From: Gnetum montanum
Taxonomy: Eukaryota; Streptophyta; Gnetopsida; Gnetales; Gnetaceae
Reading direction: 5' to 3'
DNA length: 64,000 nucleotides
NCBI GenBank assembly: GCA_015680685.1
Contig: MNCI01003573.1
Location: 865,107 to 929,106 of the forward strand
Part shown: in pieces, positions 45,181 to 57,000 of the stretch
Layout of the letters: every line of letters begins with the position of its first letter
How positions within the stretch are numbered: position 1 is the first letter of the stretch
Position numbers and translations under genes: made by a program
Notes under the pieces: generated by a model
The model's database searches: none
What the model was told of the DNA's origin: nothing
Seen by the model: only the letters and a program-made list of their open reading frames with translations

Positions 45181-45440
45181 ATCTACCTTATTATCTCTAA
45201 TGCATCCATTGCCTCTCTACTCTATTAGAAATGAGATGATGGAGTAGATTTACTAGTATACTACCTTAGCCATGCATTATTAGGCCATGAGACATGATAT
45301 ACTAAAGTGAAGAAGTATTGTCTAGCACTAGTCTTCTCATTGAAGAGGTGGAGATACTACCTCTTTAGGAGCCAAGTCAACGTCATTTGCAAATATAATG
45401 TACTTAGATCCATAATAATCAACATCTATGAGAGTAGTCA
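45181..45440 (+). pseudogene. Element E RNase H (first, retroviral-type)
   Basis: YYLSHALLGHET, KKYCLALVFSLKRWRYYLF and VICKYNVLRSI follow the RT, as in Ty3/gypsy RNase H (Y-x-x-E-K-x-x-L-A-L-V-x-A-x-x-x-L-R-x-Y). Acidic residues partly lost; 85-codon frame at 45307-45564 is open. Confidence 0.75.
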
Positions 45441-45599
45441 TATAGCCTGTTGGAAAGCCATAACAATGGAGTTTGACCTTCATTATGTTTCTCAAGCATC
45501 AACGAAGGGTCAAGCTATAGCCACAAACTTACTATTTCACCAGCAGAAGATCATGCAACCATAGACCTTGAGTTCCCCGATAAGAATGTTATCACCATT

Positions 45600-46000
45600 A
45601 GCCAAGTGCCTGAGGGCTATGAGGTGGTCATACACTTCAACAAAGCTTTAACTACCCATGGGACTAGGTCCACTACCATCATAACATTCCCATCAAGTGA
45701 AATCCAATCCTTCACCTACCAATTTGAGTTCCCATGTACCAACAATGTAACAGGGTATGAGGATTTGATTAGAGGGATGATGGTAGCTCGTGAGCTAGGA
45801 GTTAAATAGTTGATGATTAAAGGTAATTTAAAACTTGTGGTTAACTAGGTAACCAAGGCTTATGCATGCAAAGCTAAACATTTACAACCTTACTGTGACC
45901 TAGGAAAGCAACTGTTACAATAATTTATAGACATTAATATCCAACATGTACCTTGAAACAAGAACATTATAGTCGATGCCATTGCAACATTAGCCCTCAA
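45600..46000 (+). pseudogene. Element E second RNase H (archaeal-type, aRNH)
   Basis: SFTYQFEFPCTNNVTGYEDL and IRGMMVARELGVK (45708-45806), then LKLVVN-VTKAYACKAKHLQP and IINQHVP-x-NKN-x-x-DAIATLAL (to about 46000). The C-T-N-N-x-A-E-Y-E-A-L pattern, here G-Y-E-D-L, is that of the additional RNase H of Tat/Ogre elements. A second RNase H after the normal one is a lineage marker. Two stops. Confidence 0.8.
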
Positions 46001-46284
46001 TGTAATGCCAAATGTGTTTAGCAATTTTCCCACCTTCACTATGGACTATGCCATTCCCATCATGTAGAGTGTTGAGGATACCTTTGTAGCCATGGTTCAT
46101 ACTACCCCCCCAAAGGAGTGGTGTGATGATATCAAGTTTTACCTTATACATGGTGAACCTTCACAAGGCTTGACTACTACTCAAAAGCATGTCATATGTA
46201 AATGATCAAAATAGTATGTCATTGTATGTGATAATACATTATGTTGATGGTCCTACAATGGCATATTATTAATGTGCTTAGGCA

Positions 46285-47362
46285 AAGCTGAAGCCTGAAG
46301 GGTCCTAGAGCAAGTTCACAAGGGTGTATGTGGGGGACATATAGGACCTAGAGCTATGACCACTAAGATTAGACGGTTAGGCTATTATTGGCCCTATATG
46401 GAAAGTGACTTCTTAAAAAACGTTAGAACTTGTGACACAGGCCAATGGCATAGTAACCTAATACATGTACCACCAGCTAAGCTACACACTACTCAGATCA
46501 CTTGGCCATTTCAATAGTGGGGGTTGGATATCATTGAATCTATAATGCCTAAGTCTTCCACAGGGCATAGCTTTATCATCACTACAACAAAATACTTTAC
46601 AAAGTAAGTTGAAGTTATTCCCCTAATAAGGATAACATCTAAACAAGTCTATAGATTCATACTAGATAACATTGTAACCCATTTTAGCATACCTATGATC
46701 ATAGTCATAGATAATGAATCATAGTTTAGTAGCCAAGAAATAGAAAATTTCTATCATGACCTAGGCATTAAGCACTTTTTTTCATCACCTTATTACCCTT
46801 AATCAAATGGAGAAGATAAAGAAAGCAATTAGGCCATCATCAACTTGCTCAAAAAGATGTTGAACAACAACAAATGCAAGTGGCATGAGCAACTTGTCCA
46901 TGTGCTTTAGGCCTACAAAATGACATTTTATATAGCAACTGGTGTAATTCCTTATAGCCTAGTTTATGGTTTCAAAGCTATTTTACCTCTTGAATTTCAA
47001 GTTCCATCACTTCGTGTATCCTTATCTTAATTCATCAATGATGAACAAAGAAAGGAGCTATGGATCATGGACCTAGACTCAATGGAGGAGTAATGGGTAT
47101 GGATACTTTCTCAGATTGAGTGATATCAAGAAAGGCAGAATTGAAAACACCACCAAAATAATTCAAGATCAAGGAAGGGAACCTAGTCCTCAAGGTCATC
47201 TGGGAGCATGCAGACAAGTTCTCAACCAATTGGAAAGGGCCTTTCTTAGTTACCAAAGCCTACAACAATGGAGCCTTCTAGATAACATACATGAATGGGA
47301 ATGAGTTGGACAATCCAGTTAATCATTCCTATCTGAAGCCTTACTACATGCAACCAATAGAT
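46285..47362 (+). pseudogene. Element E integrase
   Basis: HHCC region HKGVCGGHIGPRAM, RRLGYYWPYMESDFLKNVRT and CDTGQ (last Cys changed to Gly). Core: WGLDIIESI (46509-46540; first Asp present), IIVIDNES (46696-46720; second Asp present) and SNGEDKESN (46808-46834; Glu replaced by Lys). The C-terminal tail FSTNWKGPFLVTKAYNNGAF and NPVNHSYLKPYYMQP (47218-47359) has the GPF/Y module of plant gypsy integrases. Stops present. Confidence 0.85.
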
Positions 47363-48431
47363 AACATTAACGACCATCACAACCAACAACAAGTGAGCCT
47401 ACACAACCTATTTTGTACAACTAGAAAACTACTAATCTTTGTGGCATATGTAACTTGCGGTAGCCTAGTTTGCTGATTATTTTGTGGTCAAATGCACTAT
47501 ATTATAATAACATGTTTTCTTTATTTGGTTTTCTTGTTCTCTTAAATTTTTTCTTTCAGGATGAAGCCTAGAGTCATCACAAAAGTGAAACTAATCATAG
47601 TAGCATGTCACCATGTGACCTTGATGTGCAAGATTTGGTGATTTTATTCTACTATGTCAAGAGTGCTTGTTTCACCTCATTCCATATTACCATATTCTTG
47701 AACCCAACCCCATAGCCTCATTATAGCCTTTCTTACCTTGAAAAATAATGTTGACCAATGTTTGATATCCATGCATTATGGCCATGTGACATCCCTTCAT
47801 CATGCTCCACCCACAAGTTTGTTGAATGCAACATGTCTCATTCAATAGGAAAACCATTGAGTCCATTGCGTGTAACACATCTCATTCAATGGGAAAACTA
47901 TTAAGTCTATTGTATGCAACACATCTCATTTAGCAAAAAAAAAAATCAAACTAGCCTTGGCAATGAAACCCAATGAAGGTTTCATCCCATATTTAAGAAA
48001 AGAAAAAAATGGGAAAGAAAATTGCCAAGAAGTTGGAATGGCCCATAAAGAACAAAAGTCCAAATCAACATCTCTGAATAGGTAAATGGAGGAGTATAGT
48101 GGCTAAATAAATCTTGGAGCAAAGTGATGGACCCTCAAATGCATTTGTCAAGTGGCAAATACTTCAAAACAAAAAGTGCCAAAACCTCTTGATTAACCAA
48201 AATGTTAGTTCCATAGCCATTATATCAACACTTGGAAAGCATTTATAGCCTTCATAGTCATTTTCCTATGACCTCATTACCATTACCACATTGTAGCCTT
48301 ATCCCATCATCACAAGAACTCTTTGGCATGGTTTAACATGATTGAATCAAGTGCAAAGAAGGAACATCAGTCGTGGACCTACAATGGTGTTTTGTATTCT
48401 TTGTCGTTGCCTATTAGGTGACCTCTAGACA
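47363..48431 (+). other. Element E 3' UTR
   Basis: No gene. Contains three diverged copies of CATCTCATT-AAT-GGAAAAC-ATT-AGTC words (47829-47930), a short A-run and purine-rich DNA. Its end is homologous to element D 28270-28325 (TTGTCGTTGCCT, TCTAGAC-TCAACAAAG). Confidence 0.6.
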
Positions 48432-48449
48432 CCAACAAAGAGGGGCGAA
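48432..48449 (+). other. Element E polypurine tract
   Basis: CAACAAAGAGGGGCGAA before TGAAACACC. Confidence 0.85.
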
Positions 48450-49815
48450 TGAAACACCACAAAAAATGAATGTTATAACCTTTTCTGAGCTATGTAACCC
48501 TCATCCATAAACCCCAAGGCTAAAACTTCATTGTAAAATGTCAAGGTTGTAATCCATGATGTTCAATCTAACATACTTTATGATTTTGGGGTTGAAAATG
48601 CCTCATAAGTGGTTAAAGCCTCATCCCCCAAGGGAAAAAGGCTATATAATGCCTATATTTGGGATTGGGAGACATGGGAGGGGAACATTAAAAATGCATT
48701 TTGGTATGCCAAAATTGGCATTTTGATGGGTTTTATGGGGTGTATAATATTTACTACATTGGAAACACCTGTTGGGGGGTATAACCTACCTTTGCCTAGC
48801 ATTGGGGGTGTGACATCAACCATGCTCAACGTGGAGGGTATAACTCTTATCCCCCACCCCGCCCGCCCCCCNCAATGTTGTCCCTTCACACCCTTAACAT
48901 TGCATCTCTCTCCCAACGTTGCTCCAGCATGGCCCATAATTTCAGCATTTCTCTAATACTAGCATTGTTGTTGGAAGGACCAACATGGGTGGAAGAAGCC
49001 AATGAGGGTAAAATTCCCATTTACTATTTTTAATAAAAAAAATGGCTTTGATGCCATGGGGGTATAGCACTTACCATACATAGTAACCCTGCTAAATTTG
49101 AACACCCACCACACTTGTACATAGTAATAATCTATAAGTAATTTGGTAGAAATTTTGCAGCAAAATTTATGGCCTTAAAAACCTATAAAACCCAAGCACC
49201 AAGAATATTTGTGCATTCAAGAGATCTTGCAATCTTGCAAATATGCAGCCTCTTAGATTATCCCAATGTCAAACCATTTTGCAGCCATTATGACCCCTGT
49301 TGCATCTCTCCCCCACTCCTTAAGAACGTGTGAATTTTGGACTAATGTTGAGCATCCTAGGCTTGAGATTCGCAATGTTGCTCCTTTTGGTACTACAAAA
49401 CCTCAAACATCTCACAACCTCCCTACATCACCAATGTTGTAGATTTGGTATGGAGAGTAACATAGTTCAATACCATTGGGAGTTGTAAAACCTCTAGATC
49501 ATGGACCTAGTTGTGGCAACTTCAATGAACTCTAAACCCCCATCAAGTGAACCCCCCTAATCTACCCTTAGGAACACCTTGTACACATTTCCAAACTCTT
49601 CCTTTATTTTTTAAATAAAGTTTACAGTTCCATTTTTGTGCAAGTTTCATTCACTTGTTCTAATTTAGTGCATTTATTTTCATATCTATACTTGCTTTTT
49701 CTTTGTAGCCCTATTTTAACCTCTTTAATTCCCTGGGTAATCTACCAAACCATCCAGGGCACCTCAAATCCTATTTTCATAGAGGGCCTTAAGATCAAGG
49801 GTTAAAGTTGTTGCA
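48450..49815 (+). repeat. Element E 3' LTR
   Basis: Starts TGAAACACCAC and probably ends TTGCA at 49815. Near its end is CCATCCAGGGCACCTC, matching CCATCCAAGGCACTCT in element D's LTR. TATA-like GGCTATATAATGCC at 48641. An ambiguous base in a C-run occurs at 48872. Confidence 0.7.
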
Positions 49816-50524
49816 TTGGGATTTTTGGTTTTCCAACAACTAAATTTTATAGTTGCAATAAATATTACTTATGGATTGAGAACTTAGAAGGGTGGTTGAA
49901 TAATTTTCTCAATTAAAAATTCACCAACCACAAAAACACACCAAATTTTATGTGGTTTTCCAACTTTGGTATGTCCACACTCGGAGGGTAGAATCTATGC
50001 ACATCTCTAGACATTGTTTCTTCAAAAGTGTGGTTTGAAGGGCACCACTCCCTATACAAGCTTTGAGCTCTACTTTGGAGTGTTTCATTGGTTTGAAGAC
50101 ACTTAACCCAGAAAGGTCTTGACAAGCTCAAAATGTGGTCGAGAGAATTCCATAACTTTTCCAAATTTGAGCTCTACTTTGGATTGTTTTGACAGTGTAA
50201 AACCACTCAATCTCGTAGGATGCCTATAAGCCAAATAAGGATGTCTTCTCATATGAAGCACATCAACCCCGTAGGGCTACAAGAAAGAAAGAAAAGAACA
50301 AGGATGAGTGTAACTAAATTTATAGATCCTTGTACTTGAAGCTCAGTACACTTATAATCAAGCAAATGATGTTACAATGAAGAGCAAGAATAAAATTGCT
50401 TAGAATAGATAATGAAAAACTTTGTGTGAATAATTCTTGCAAAATTCCCAAGATTTTGACATCATCTTATAGCATCGAAGTTTCTGAAAACTCCTCAAAA
50501 TTCATGCAACAACTACCAAATGGC

Positions 50525-50690
50525 TAGTGTAGATGTCTACTTCAAAGTTTAGACATCTATCTAAGATTGACCTCAATGTAGGATAGAAATATACTTGAAA
50601 AGTAAGATGTCTACTATTAGACATCTTGCCATAGATGTCTACTATGGAAGATAGACATCTACTATTTTTTGAAGATGTCTACTCAACTTT
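50525..50690 (+). repeat. AGATGTCTAC / TAGACATCT inverted array
   Basis: About eight words in both orientations (GTAGATGTCTACTT, TAGACATCTATC, AGATGTCTACTATTAGACATC, ATAGATGTCTACTA, ATAGACATCTACTA, AAGATGTCTACTC). Resembles the palindromic U3 arrays of other elements here; maybe the U3 of an unrecognised LTR. Confidence 0.7.
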
Positions 50691-51255
50691 TGAATTTTGA
50701 ATTCTAAGTCATTCTCTTGTAAATTTGTCTTTTTGGCAATCCTCAAAACACCTTAGTTTGATTTGTAGACTTCATTTTCATCCATGCTCTCATCTTGTCC
50801 ATGTAGTCTTCATTTTGACATCTTGACATAGATCTCATTTCCTTGAATTCTCATATCTCCATGTGAAGTTCCTATTCATGCCCTACAAAATCACAATCAC
50901 ACATATACATTCTATATTCCCCATTTTCCTTAAGGTTTTGACATACCAGAAGGTCAAAATGATCCTAGTAGGCTTAGATGTTATTTTCTCTTATGAATAT
51001 TTAATACCAAACATTCTTTATTTAAACAACATAAAAGGGATGAACACGATGAATAGAAATTTTAACAATAAACTTAAATCCCACACCCCAAGTTTATATA
51101 AACGAAAATCAAAAGCAAACTAGAAATTTTACCAATTGTTATATATGTTCCTAAGTGATCATGTTCATTTCTTTTAAAAAGTAAGTCATAATTCAATTGT
51201 AATGAAGAAATTCAAATCCTAAATCCTAAATTATAATAGATTTTAAAGAATATAG

Positions 51256-51328
51256 TTTTCTTTCCTTCTTTCTTTCCTTCTTTCTTTCTTTCTTCTTCTT
51301 CTTCTTCTTCTTCTTCTTCTTCTTTTTT
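51256..51328 (+). repeat. (TTTC)n-(CTT)n microsatellite
   Basis: TTTCCTTCTTTCTTTCC-type units change into about 11 uninterrupted TTC/CTT triplets. Frames over it (Lys-rich on minus) are artefacts. Confidence 0.95.
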
Positions 51329-51469
51329 GGCAAAATGAAATCTATTCTAAGGTTAAGGAAATTACCTAGATCTTCCAAATTCCTCTTGGTGATGATTGGT
51401 CTATGATGTACTTGGAAACACATATCTTTTTGCATGTTTCCTTAGCCCATGCAAAGGAAATCTGATCTA

Positions 51470-51790
51470 ATTTTTTTAAAATCTAAAATTTAAAATCTTA
51501 AATTTAAAAACAAACTTCTCTATCTTAAGTTTCTAGGTTTGAAATTCAAGATATGAAATTTTTAAACTTTTTAGATCGAAACTTAAAGATTAAAAATTTC
51601 AACTATGAAATTTTAAAGTTTGATTTTTTAGATCTGAACTTTTGGATCTAAAATTTTTAGATTTGGTTTTTAAAATCTAATTTCTCATATTTAATTTTTT
51701 ATGTCTAGCTTTTTAAATACGATTTTTCAAATTTAAAAGTTAAAATCTAAATCTAAAACTTTCAAATTTATTTTTTCAAAGAAAAATTAG
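51470..51790. repeat. AT-rich cryptic repeat (AAATCTAAAATTT family)
   Basis: Dense variants of AAATTTTAAA, TTTAGATC, AAAATCTAA and GAAATTTTTAAA in both orientations, period roughly 20-30. Low complexity; no coding potential. Confidence 0.6.
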
Positions 51791-51971
51791 AAAATTATTA
51801 AAATAAAGTAAAGGAAAAGAAACGAAAATCTATTATATTGTTCTCAAGAAAAATTTAAACTAATGTATTCTAAAAATCAAATTGCTCAAGTAAGTAAAAG
51901 CTAAAGAAAAAGAAAAAGAAAGTTAGAAAAAAATATAAACCATTGTTCAAAGTAATTAAATAACACCTACC

Positions 51972-51989
51972 TTTCCAACAATAGTGCCA
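51972..51989 (-). other. Orphan primer-binding-site-like sequence
   Basis: Minus TGGCACTATTGTTGGAAA, similar to element B's decayed PBS (TGGCGCTATTACTAGGAA). To the right, from 51993, TGATATTAGTTATG could be an LTR end; to the left (minus downstream) the sequence is T-rich, as leaders of plant gypsy elements often are. No partner LTR found. Confidence 0.4.
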
Positions 51990-51992
51990 AAA

Positions 51993-53579
51993 TGATATTA
52001 GTTATGTCATTGGTTCATCACCTTATCTATGACTCATCTAAATGTCATATTCATAGAGGTAAGCCTAGGTAATTGCTCCATCTCTTGACCACCCACCCAC
52101 ACACCCCCACCCCCTGAGGCACCAACTTTTCCCTCAATTAATATCTATTATTTGTCAATTGCTAGTAAATCCAATTAAAATTCCTAATTTCCAACTTAAA
52201 GTAAAAACACACAAAGAACTCCAACTTATCTTTCGTTAATAATAAAGATACATTTTTCCAAACTTTCTAGTTTTAACTTATACAAAGATAATAAGATAAG
52301 GTCTTTGCATGAATGAGGCCCCTTAACTCACTCTAATGTTTAGAAATAATTTCCAACATCACTTATACAAATAAAATAAAAACAAAATTAAAAGATACAA
52401 AGAGAAATGTGAGAAATCAATAGTTGCCTTTAAGGAAAATAAGCAATTGGGTAGCAAGGAAACATGGACCTTGGACTACCCTCCTTAGGTGTTTAGGAGA
52501 ATAAGGCTGAACATATCTATTTATACAAACTTTAGATCCATTTTTCATCTTCTAGATAACGTGGTCTCAAAGTCTTCATCTTCTAGTTTAGGTTACCTCA
52601 AGTCTTCATTGTCTAAGAGGATGCGTGCCAAGTTTTCACTATTGAAATTACCCTCCAAAATTTCATTGTTGAAATTTTCCTCCAAATTTTATGTGGTGAT
52701 GGTAGTTGGAGTATTTTTCTTCCCATGTGGAAGATTTAACAAATACTATTCAAAAGCAAATTTCACTAGCTATAACTTTTTCGTCTAGAATTCATTTTAC
52801 ACAAATAAGAAGAAATTCATTAATTTTAATGTTTCAAACATTATAGTGTAATAAAATTTTTCACTTACAAAATAAAACATATAAAAATATTATTAAAGAT
52901 ATATAACATAATATAAATGATTAAAATTAACTAAAGTACATTTATTAGTAATATGATAACAAGTCTAATAAACATTATTTATTAGTAAATATTACTTATT
53001 TTAGGTGCTCAGAGGAAAGTTTCATTTTTTATGTTAGGAAAAGTCAATGATTTAGCTTTAATGTTTTTTTGCTTTACACTATAATTTATTTACATAAAGT
53101 AAAGGTTGTGATATATATAATATGAATTTATACAATCATATTTACTCTTTTGTTAGCTCTCACCTAATCCTAAGCTTATGTGAGAAAGAAGAAATGACTT
53201 AGGTTGTAAAATTTGTACCAACATTTCTTATCAATGAGTTTGTACCTATCTACAAAAATAAAGAACACATTTAACATTATTGAAACTACAGGGAACCAAG
53301 CTTATGAGTCACAACATAAAGTTATGAGAAAGAGTTATTTAAGTTAATAATCAATCCTTTTTAACAATTAGTTTAGTTTTTAATTTAACAGTAAACTCTA
53401 AAAGTCATTTTTTTACTTAGATGATAGAAAATTTTAGAAGTAAAAAGAAGAATTTGCATATGAGTTTCATTAATATAGAGAAAGCTTTTGAAAAACCCTT
53501 AAAGAAATTATTGATGGACTTTAAAGAAAGAATTTATTCCTATTTGATAAATTCAAGCTATTCAAGATATATATGATTA
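51993..53579. other. AT-rich DNA, nothing firm
   Basis: If the site at 51972 is a PBS, 51993 on may be an LTR of unknown length. A C-rich patch lies at 52091-52115. The 99-codon frame at 52489-52788 contains internal repeats (LLKFSSK type) and looks like chance. No gene recognised. Confidence 0.4.
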
Positions 53580-53925
53580 AGTCATTAAGAGGAGGTGTTA
53601 AATCCCAAAAACAATCTGATTGAGATTTTAAGAAATCAAGAAATTATTAGTAGAGAGGATTGGGGAAGGGGATGTTAAAACTCAAAACTTTCTATTTTTT
53701 TTTTTACAAAACTTTCTTCTAATCAATTTTGATTTTTTTTTCTATATTTTATTTTTAGGAAAGTGGGGGAGGGGTATGTTGGAATCCAAAATAAGTGAAA
53801 CATAGGTACACCTTATGATATATATTCCAATTAGAATTTTATATAACTTAGAATTACCCACTAGAATTGAACCCATGACCTAGAACTTTCAAATTAAGTG
53901 TCTTACCACTAGGCTAACACCTCAT
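53580..53925 (-). repeat. tRNA-derived SINE with repeated tail segments
   Basis: Minus strand head: GGTGTTAGCCTAGTGGTAAG with A box TTAGCCTAGTGG (53906-53917) and B box GGTTCAATTCT (53863-53873). The box spacing is that of a tRNA. The body continues to GGATTCCAACATACCCCTCC, a C-rich run and an A-rich tail (about 53780-53700). Two further copies of the (T)GGGATTTAACA-CYCC segment follow at about 53690-53650 and 53612-53587. Acceptor stem does not pair, so it is not a functional tRNA gene. Confidence 0.65.
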
Positions 53926-54039
53926 TATTTTTCTTTGAATTTTATTTTAGTGGCTTTCCTAGAATAGTAATTTAGCAACCTTTATTGTTATGGTCATTGT
54001 ATGAGCCTCTTTGCATATGTCTAAACCATCTAAGCTACT
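53926..54039. other. Flank between SINE and element F
   Basis: About 110 bases without recognised feature. CTACT at 54035-54039 is the expected left copy of element F's target duplication; the right copy is outside the window. Confidence 0.4.
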
Positions 54040-54828
54040 TGATGAGCAACAAGGTACCCCTACACCCAACCATACGAATTACTAAGACATTTATGTGTGA
54101 TCTAGTCAAATTCCGTGGACCTATAGTTCTCTAGGATACTAGCTCTTCTAGGAAGTGAAATGGATTTTGAGAACATTTGTTGTCTTCCCAACTACACGTG
54201 TGAGACTCAAGGGTATGGTTTATGTTTAATTGAGTTATATGATTTTTCTTATTTTATGTTTTATAGATGCGATCACCTACAACAAGAATGAAAAGTGAAG
54301 TAATTTAAAATCTAATTCATTTATTGCCTATCTAGCCTAACACAAGTAATCGACCCACTTTCTTGAACATATCTTGAACACATATAGTGCTACTGGGCTA
54401 CCAAACATTAATCATTGTTGGGTTACCAAGTACAATATGTATGCTCAAAGTGGTCATGCTTGTGTTCATTAACTACTGGAAATAAATTGCTTAATTGAAA
54501 TGCACTAAAGAAAAGTGCATAAAAGTAAAGTACATTAAAAAAAACATTAATCTAGTCTCAGTGCTATAAGGATTGTTAAAAGAGTTTGTTTTATTCTCGT
54601 CACATTGCTGCACTCAAGTACATCAGTGTTCAAACAAAGAACCGTACACACTTAGACTCATTTTGTAGGCACTCAGAAAATATTCTAACTCTAAGAAAAA
54701 TAAATTGCAAGAGCTTCACTACTCTAGCTAAAAAATAACTTCAAAAACTATGAAAAAAATAGAGCCAAGATATATACCCTGATGTCAGATATCCAACATC
54801 AGAGCAGAGGAAAAATAGCGATTCATCA
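54040..54828 (-). repeat. Element F 3' LTR
   Basis: 789 bases, partner of 63256-64000; ends TGATGAGCAACAAGGTACCCC on the left. In U3, CTGATGT and ACATCAG flank GATATC (54779-54805 in plus orientation). The TATA box seen in the 5' LTR (CTATAAATATAG, 63974-63985 minus) is decayed here. Confidence 0.92.
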
Positions 54829-57000
54829 TACCCCCACAATTGAATGAAAACTTGTCCTTGAGTGTAGAAGAGGGGGAAACAAGTTCTTTACCAAATATAT
54901 TGGATAGGTAAGGGATTATTGATTGACATAAAAACTAACTTAGATGGATAGATGGACACTGAGTGCCCAAGTGTACAAAAATGCAATATTTACAAAATTG
55001 GGTATTCATAATAAGAGAAGTGAACACCCTAGATAACACTAACATCCAACACCTCTTGCCAGCAGAAGAATGAGAGAGAAGATCCAACGATCATGAATGG
55101 TCCTCATTGTGTGGTACTTCTACATCATCCTTGGTGAAGATAATCCTACTTCCAATCCATGCTTCCCACTGCAATCACAACAAAATCATGAATTAGTATG
55201 CAACATGTAACATAGAGTTTGTAAATACCTTATCTTGTTGGTGGTTACACTCGGCTAGGTTGTGATTGTGGTAGATTAATTCCTTTAGTACTATTAGCAA
55301 GAAGGCTAACAATTAGGGTAAAATAAATAAGAAGTTTATTAAATTTGAAAAAATTTCAACACAAAAAAATATTTGAATAGGGTGTAAGAATTCACAATAA
55401 TAAAAAGGAAATTTACTAAAAAAATGTTGTGAAGATGTGCACAATTGGATATCATTGATGGGGTAAACAAAAAGAATTTGATTGCAAGAGTGTCTAAGGA
55501 TAAAGAACCTAACTCACCTAACCAAAAGATATGCAAGTGGGTCCTCCCCAAAGTAGGCATAAACCTTTTTATGCCCTTGCATAACTTTAAACCAAAGATT
55601 CCATGGGCTCCATGGATGATTAATGGTTATATAAGGTTAAGTACAAAAACCTAGAAGAAACTAACTAAGAATTCCAACACATCAAACTAGGAAATTGAAC
55701 TAGAACATGAAATTGATAATGAGGTGAGATACAAAAAGCATAGATGGATGAGAGAGAGTGTGTGGAATGGAGTTCCTAATTAAGGTCACATGAAGCCCCT
55801 TGTGTATTTTGTGGTTAAATGACTCAATACAATCCATCCTTAGTCTAGACCAAAACCAACCATGTTCAGTGACTTTGCATCATCATTTTAAGACTAGTCC
55901 ATCCCTTAAGGCACAAGGGTTCTCTCATAGAACAACCACCATTCCTTATTATAGGAGAAGTAGGAATTGAGAAAGGGGCTTAGTTAAAAGGGATGAGTCC
56001 CATAACCAATGCTTGTAGCCCATTTATTTTTTCTAAGGGGTGTGCTTTGAATTTCCATTGTTGTTTTGTTTTCTTTTTAAATGGGAACCACACCATGCAA
56101 AGACACATGCTTTTATTTTGTCCAAGGGTTTGCTTTAAATCCTCATCATTTTTTTTTCTAATGAGAATCACACCATGCAAGGACACATGTATTTATTTTA
56201 TCCAAAGGGTGTGTTTTGAATTCTCATCGTTTGTTTGTTTGTTTTTTTTTTTTTCTGATGAGAACCACATCATGCAAGGACTTATTCAACTTCCTTCATT
56301 GGTTAACATAGAACGGTAAGAAATCCATGAAAACACACATGCACCCAAGCAAATAAAAAGGCACAAAGAATACCAAATCCTCTTGAAGCCACACCCTATT
56401 CAAATCTTTGAATCCTTCCAAATTCCAAAAACTACCAAAGTCACAAATTTATTAAAGTTTTATTAATGAAAAAGGGAATGCACATTTCCAAAATAAGGAA
56501 AACCATAGAGTTTGTGGATGGGTGGATGTTGTGGACTCACTACCTGTTGCATGAAAAAGAAACTATGTCCTAATAATTTGTAATGAAATTCAAAGCCATA
56601 AACTAAACACCAATAATCAAATAACAAAAATAGTACATACCACCATCGAGCAACTCATTACCAATGTACCTAGCACTTATTAACAAAAAATTAGAAAATC
56701 ACACCAAAAATAAAATAGAAGAAAACATAAAAGAAAGTGTAAAATTGTCAAGAAATATCAAATATAATAATGATGGTGTAAAACAAAAATTAGAAAAGAT
56801 TAAATACATGAAAACAAAAAGATGTAAAATAAAGAATGTGTAAAATAAAAACCTTAAAAAAACTAATGAGCTACTTATATGATTAGCATGGGTGGCCATA
56901 TCCCCCACAACTAAGTTGAAAGGAGGAAATATGAAATATTGAGCATGGTTGTCCATCCGATGAGGTGTTTGTTATACTAGCTAACTTATGCTCATGAAAA
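54829..57000 (-). other. Element F PPT and 3' UTR
   Basis: Minus TTGTGGGGGTA before the LTR. The UTR has the conserved blocks of A and B, including GTGGGTCCTCCCCAAAG at 55531 and a triplicated stem-loop unit at 56020-56285. Tandem-like AAAACAAAAATTAGAAAAG DNA at 56690-56850. No gene. Confidence 0.75.
56020..56285 (-). repeat. About 85-bp unit, three tandem copies, with T-loop hairpins
   Basis: Each unit (plus orientation) runs TTTATTTTnTCCAAGGGTnTG, CTTTGAATTC, then TCTCATC, a T-run, GATGAGAACCACACCATGCA and AGGACACATG. TCTCATC and GATGAGA can pair across the T-run. Elements A (1608-1705) and B (34008-34110) have one copy. Confidence 0.75.

Larger units (their letters stand above)
43990..49815 (+). 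mobile_element. Element E: Tat/Ogre-like retrotransposon (pol and 3' LTR seen; 5' end not found)
   Basis: Pol at about 43990-47362 with RT, RNase H, a second archaeal-type RNase H and integrase, the domain order that defines Tat/Ogre elements. It is followed by a 3' UTR, PPT (48432-48449) and LTR (48450-49815). PPT and LTR start are nearly identical to element D. Gag, protease and 5' LTR were not found upstream, so E is 5'-truncated or its front is too diverged. Confidence 0.8.
49816..51970. other. Decayed repeat DNA without coding sequence
   Basis: 49890-50300 has the style of the untranslated part of plant Copia-type elements (AATTTTATGTGGTTTTCC, direct copies of GAGCTCTACTTTGGA at 50069 and 50170). 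Then the AGATGTCTAC array, a pyrimidine microsatellite and AT-rich cryptically repeated DNA. No gene seen. Confidence 0.4.

Noticed and set aside
51226-51435. Lys/Glu-rich minus-strand frame
   Set aside because: Runs over the TTC/TTTC microsatellite.
53853-53925. Functional tRNA gene
   Set aside because: A and B boxes are present but acceptor and T stems do not pair; better explained as a SINE head.
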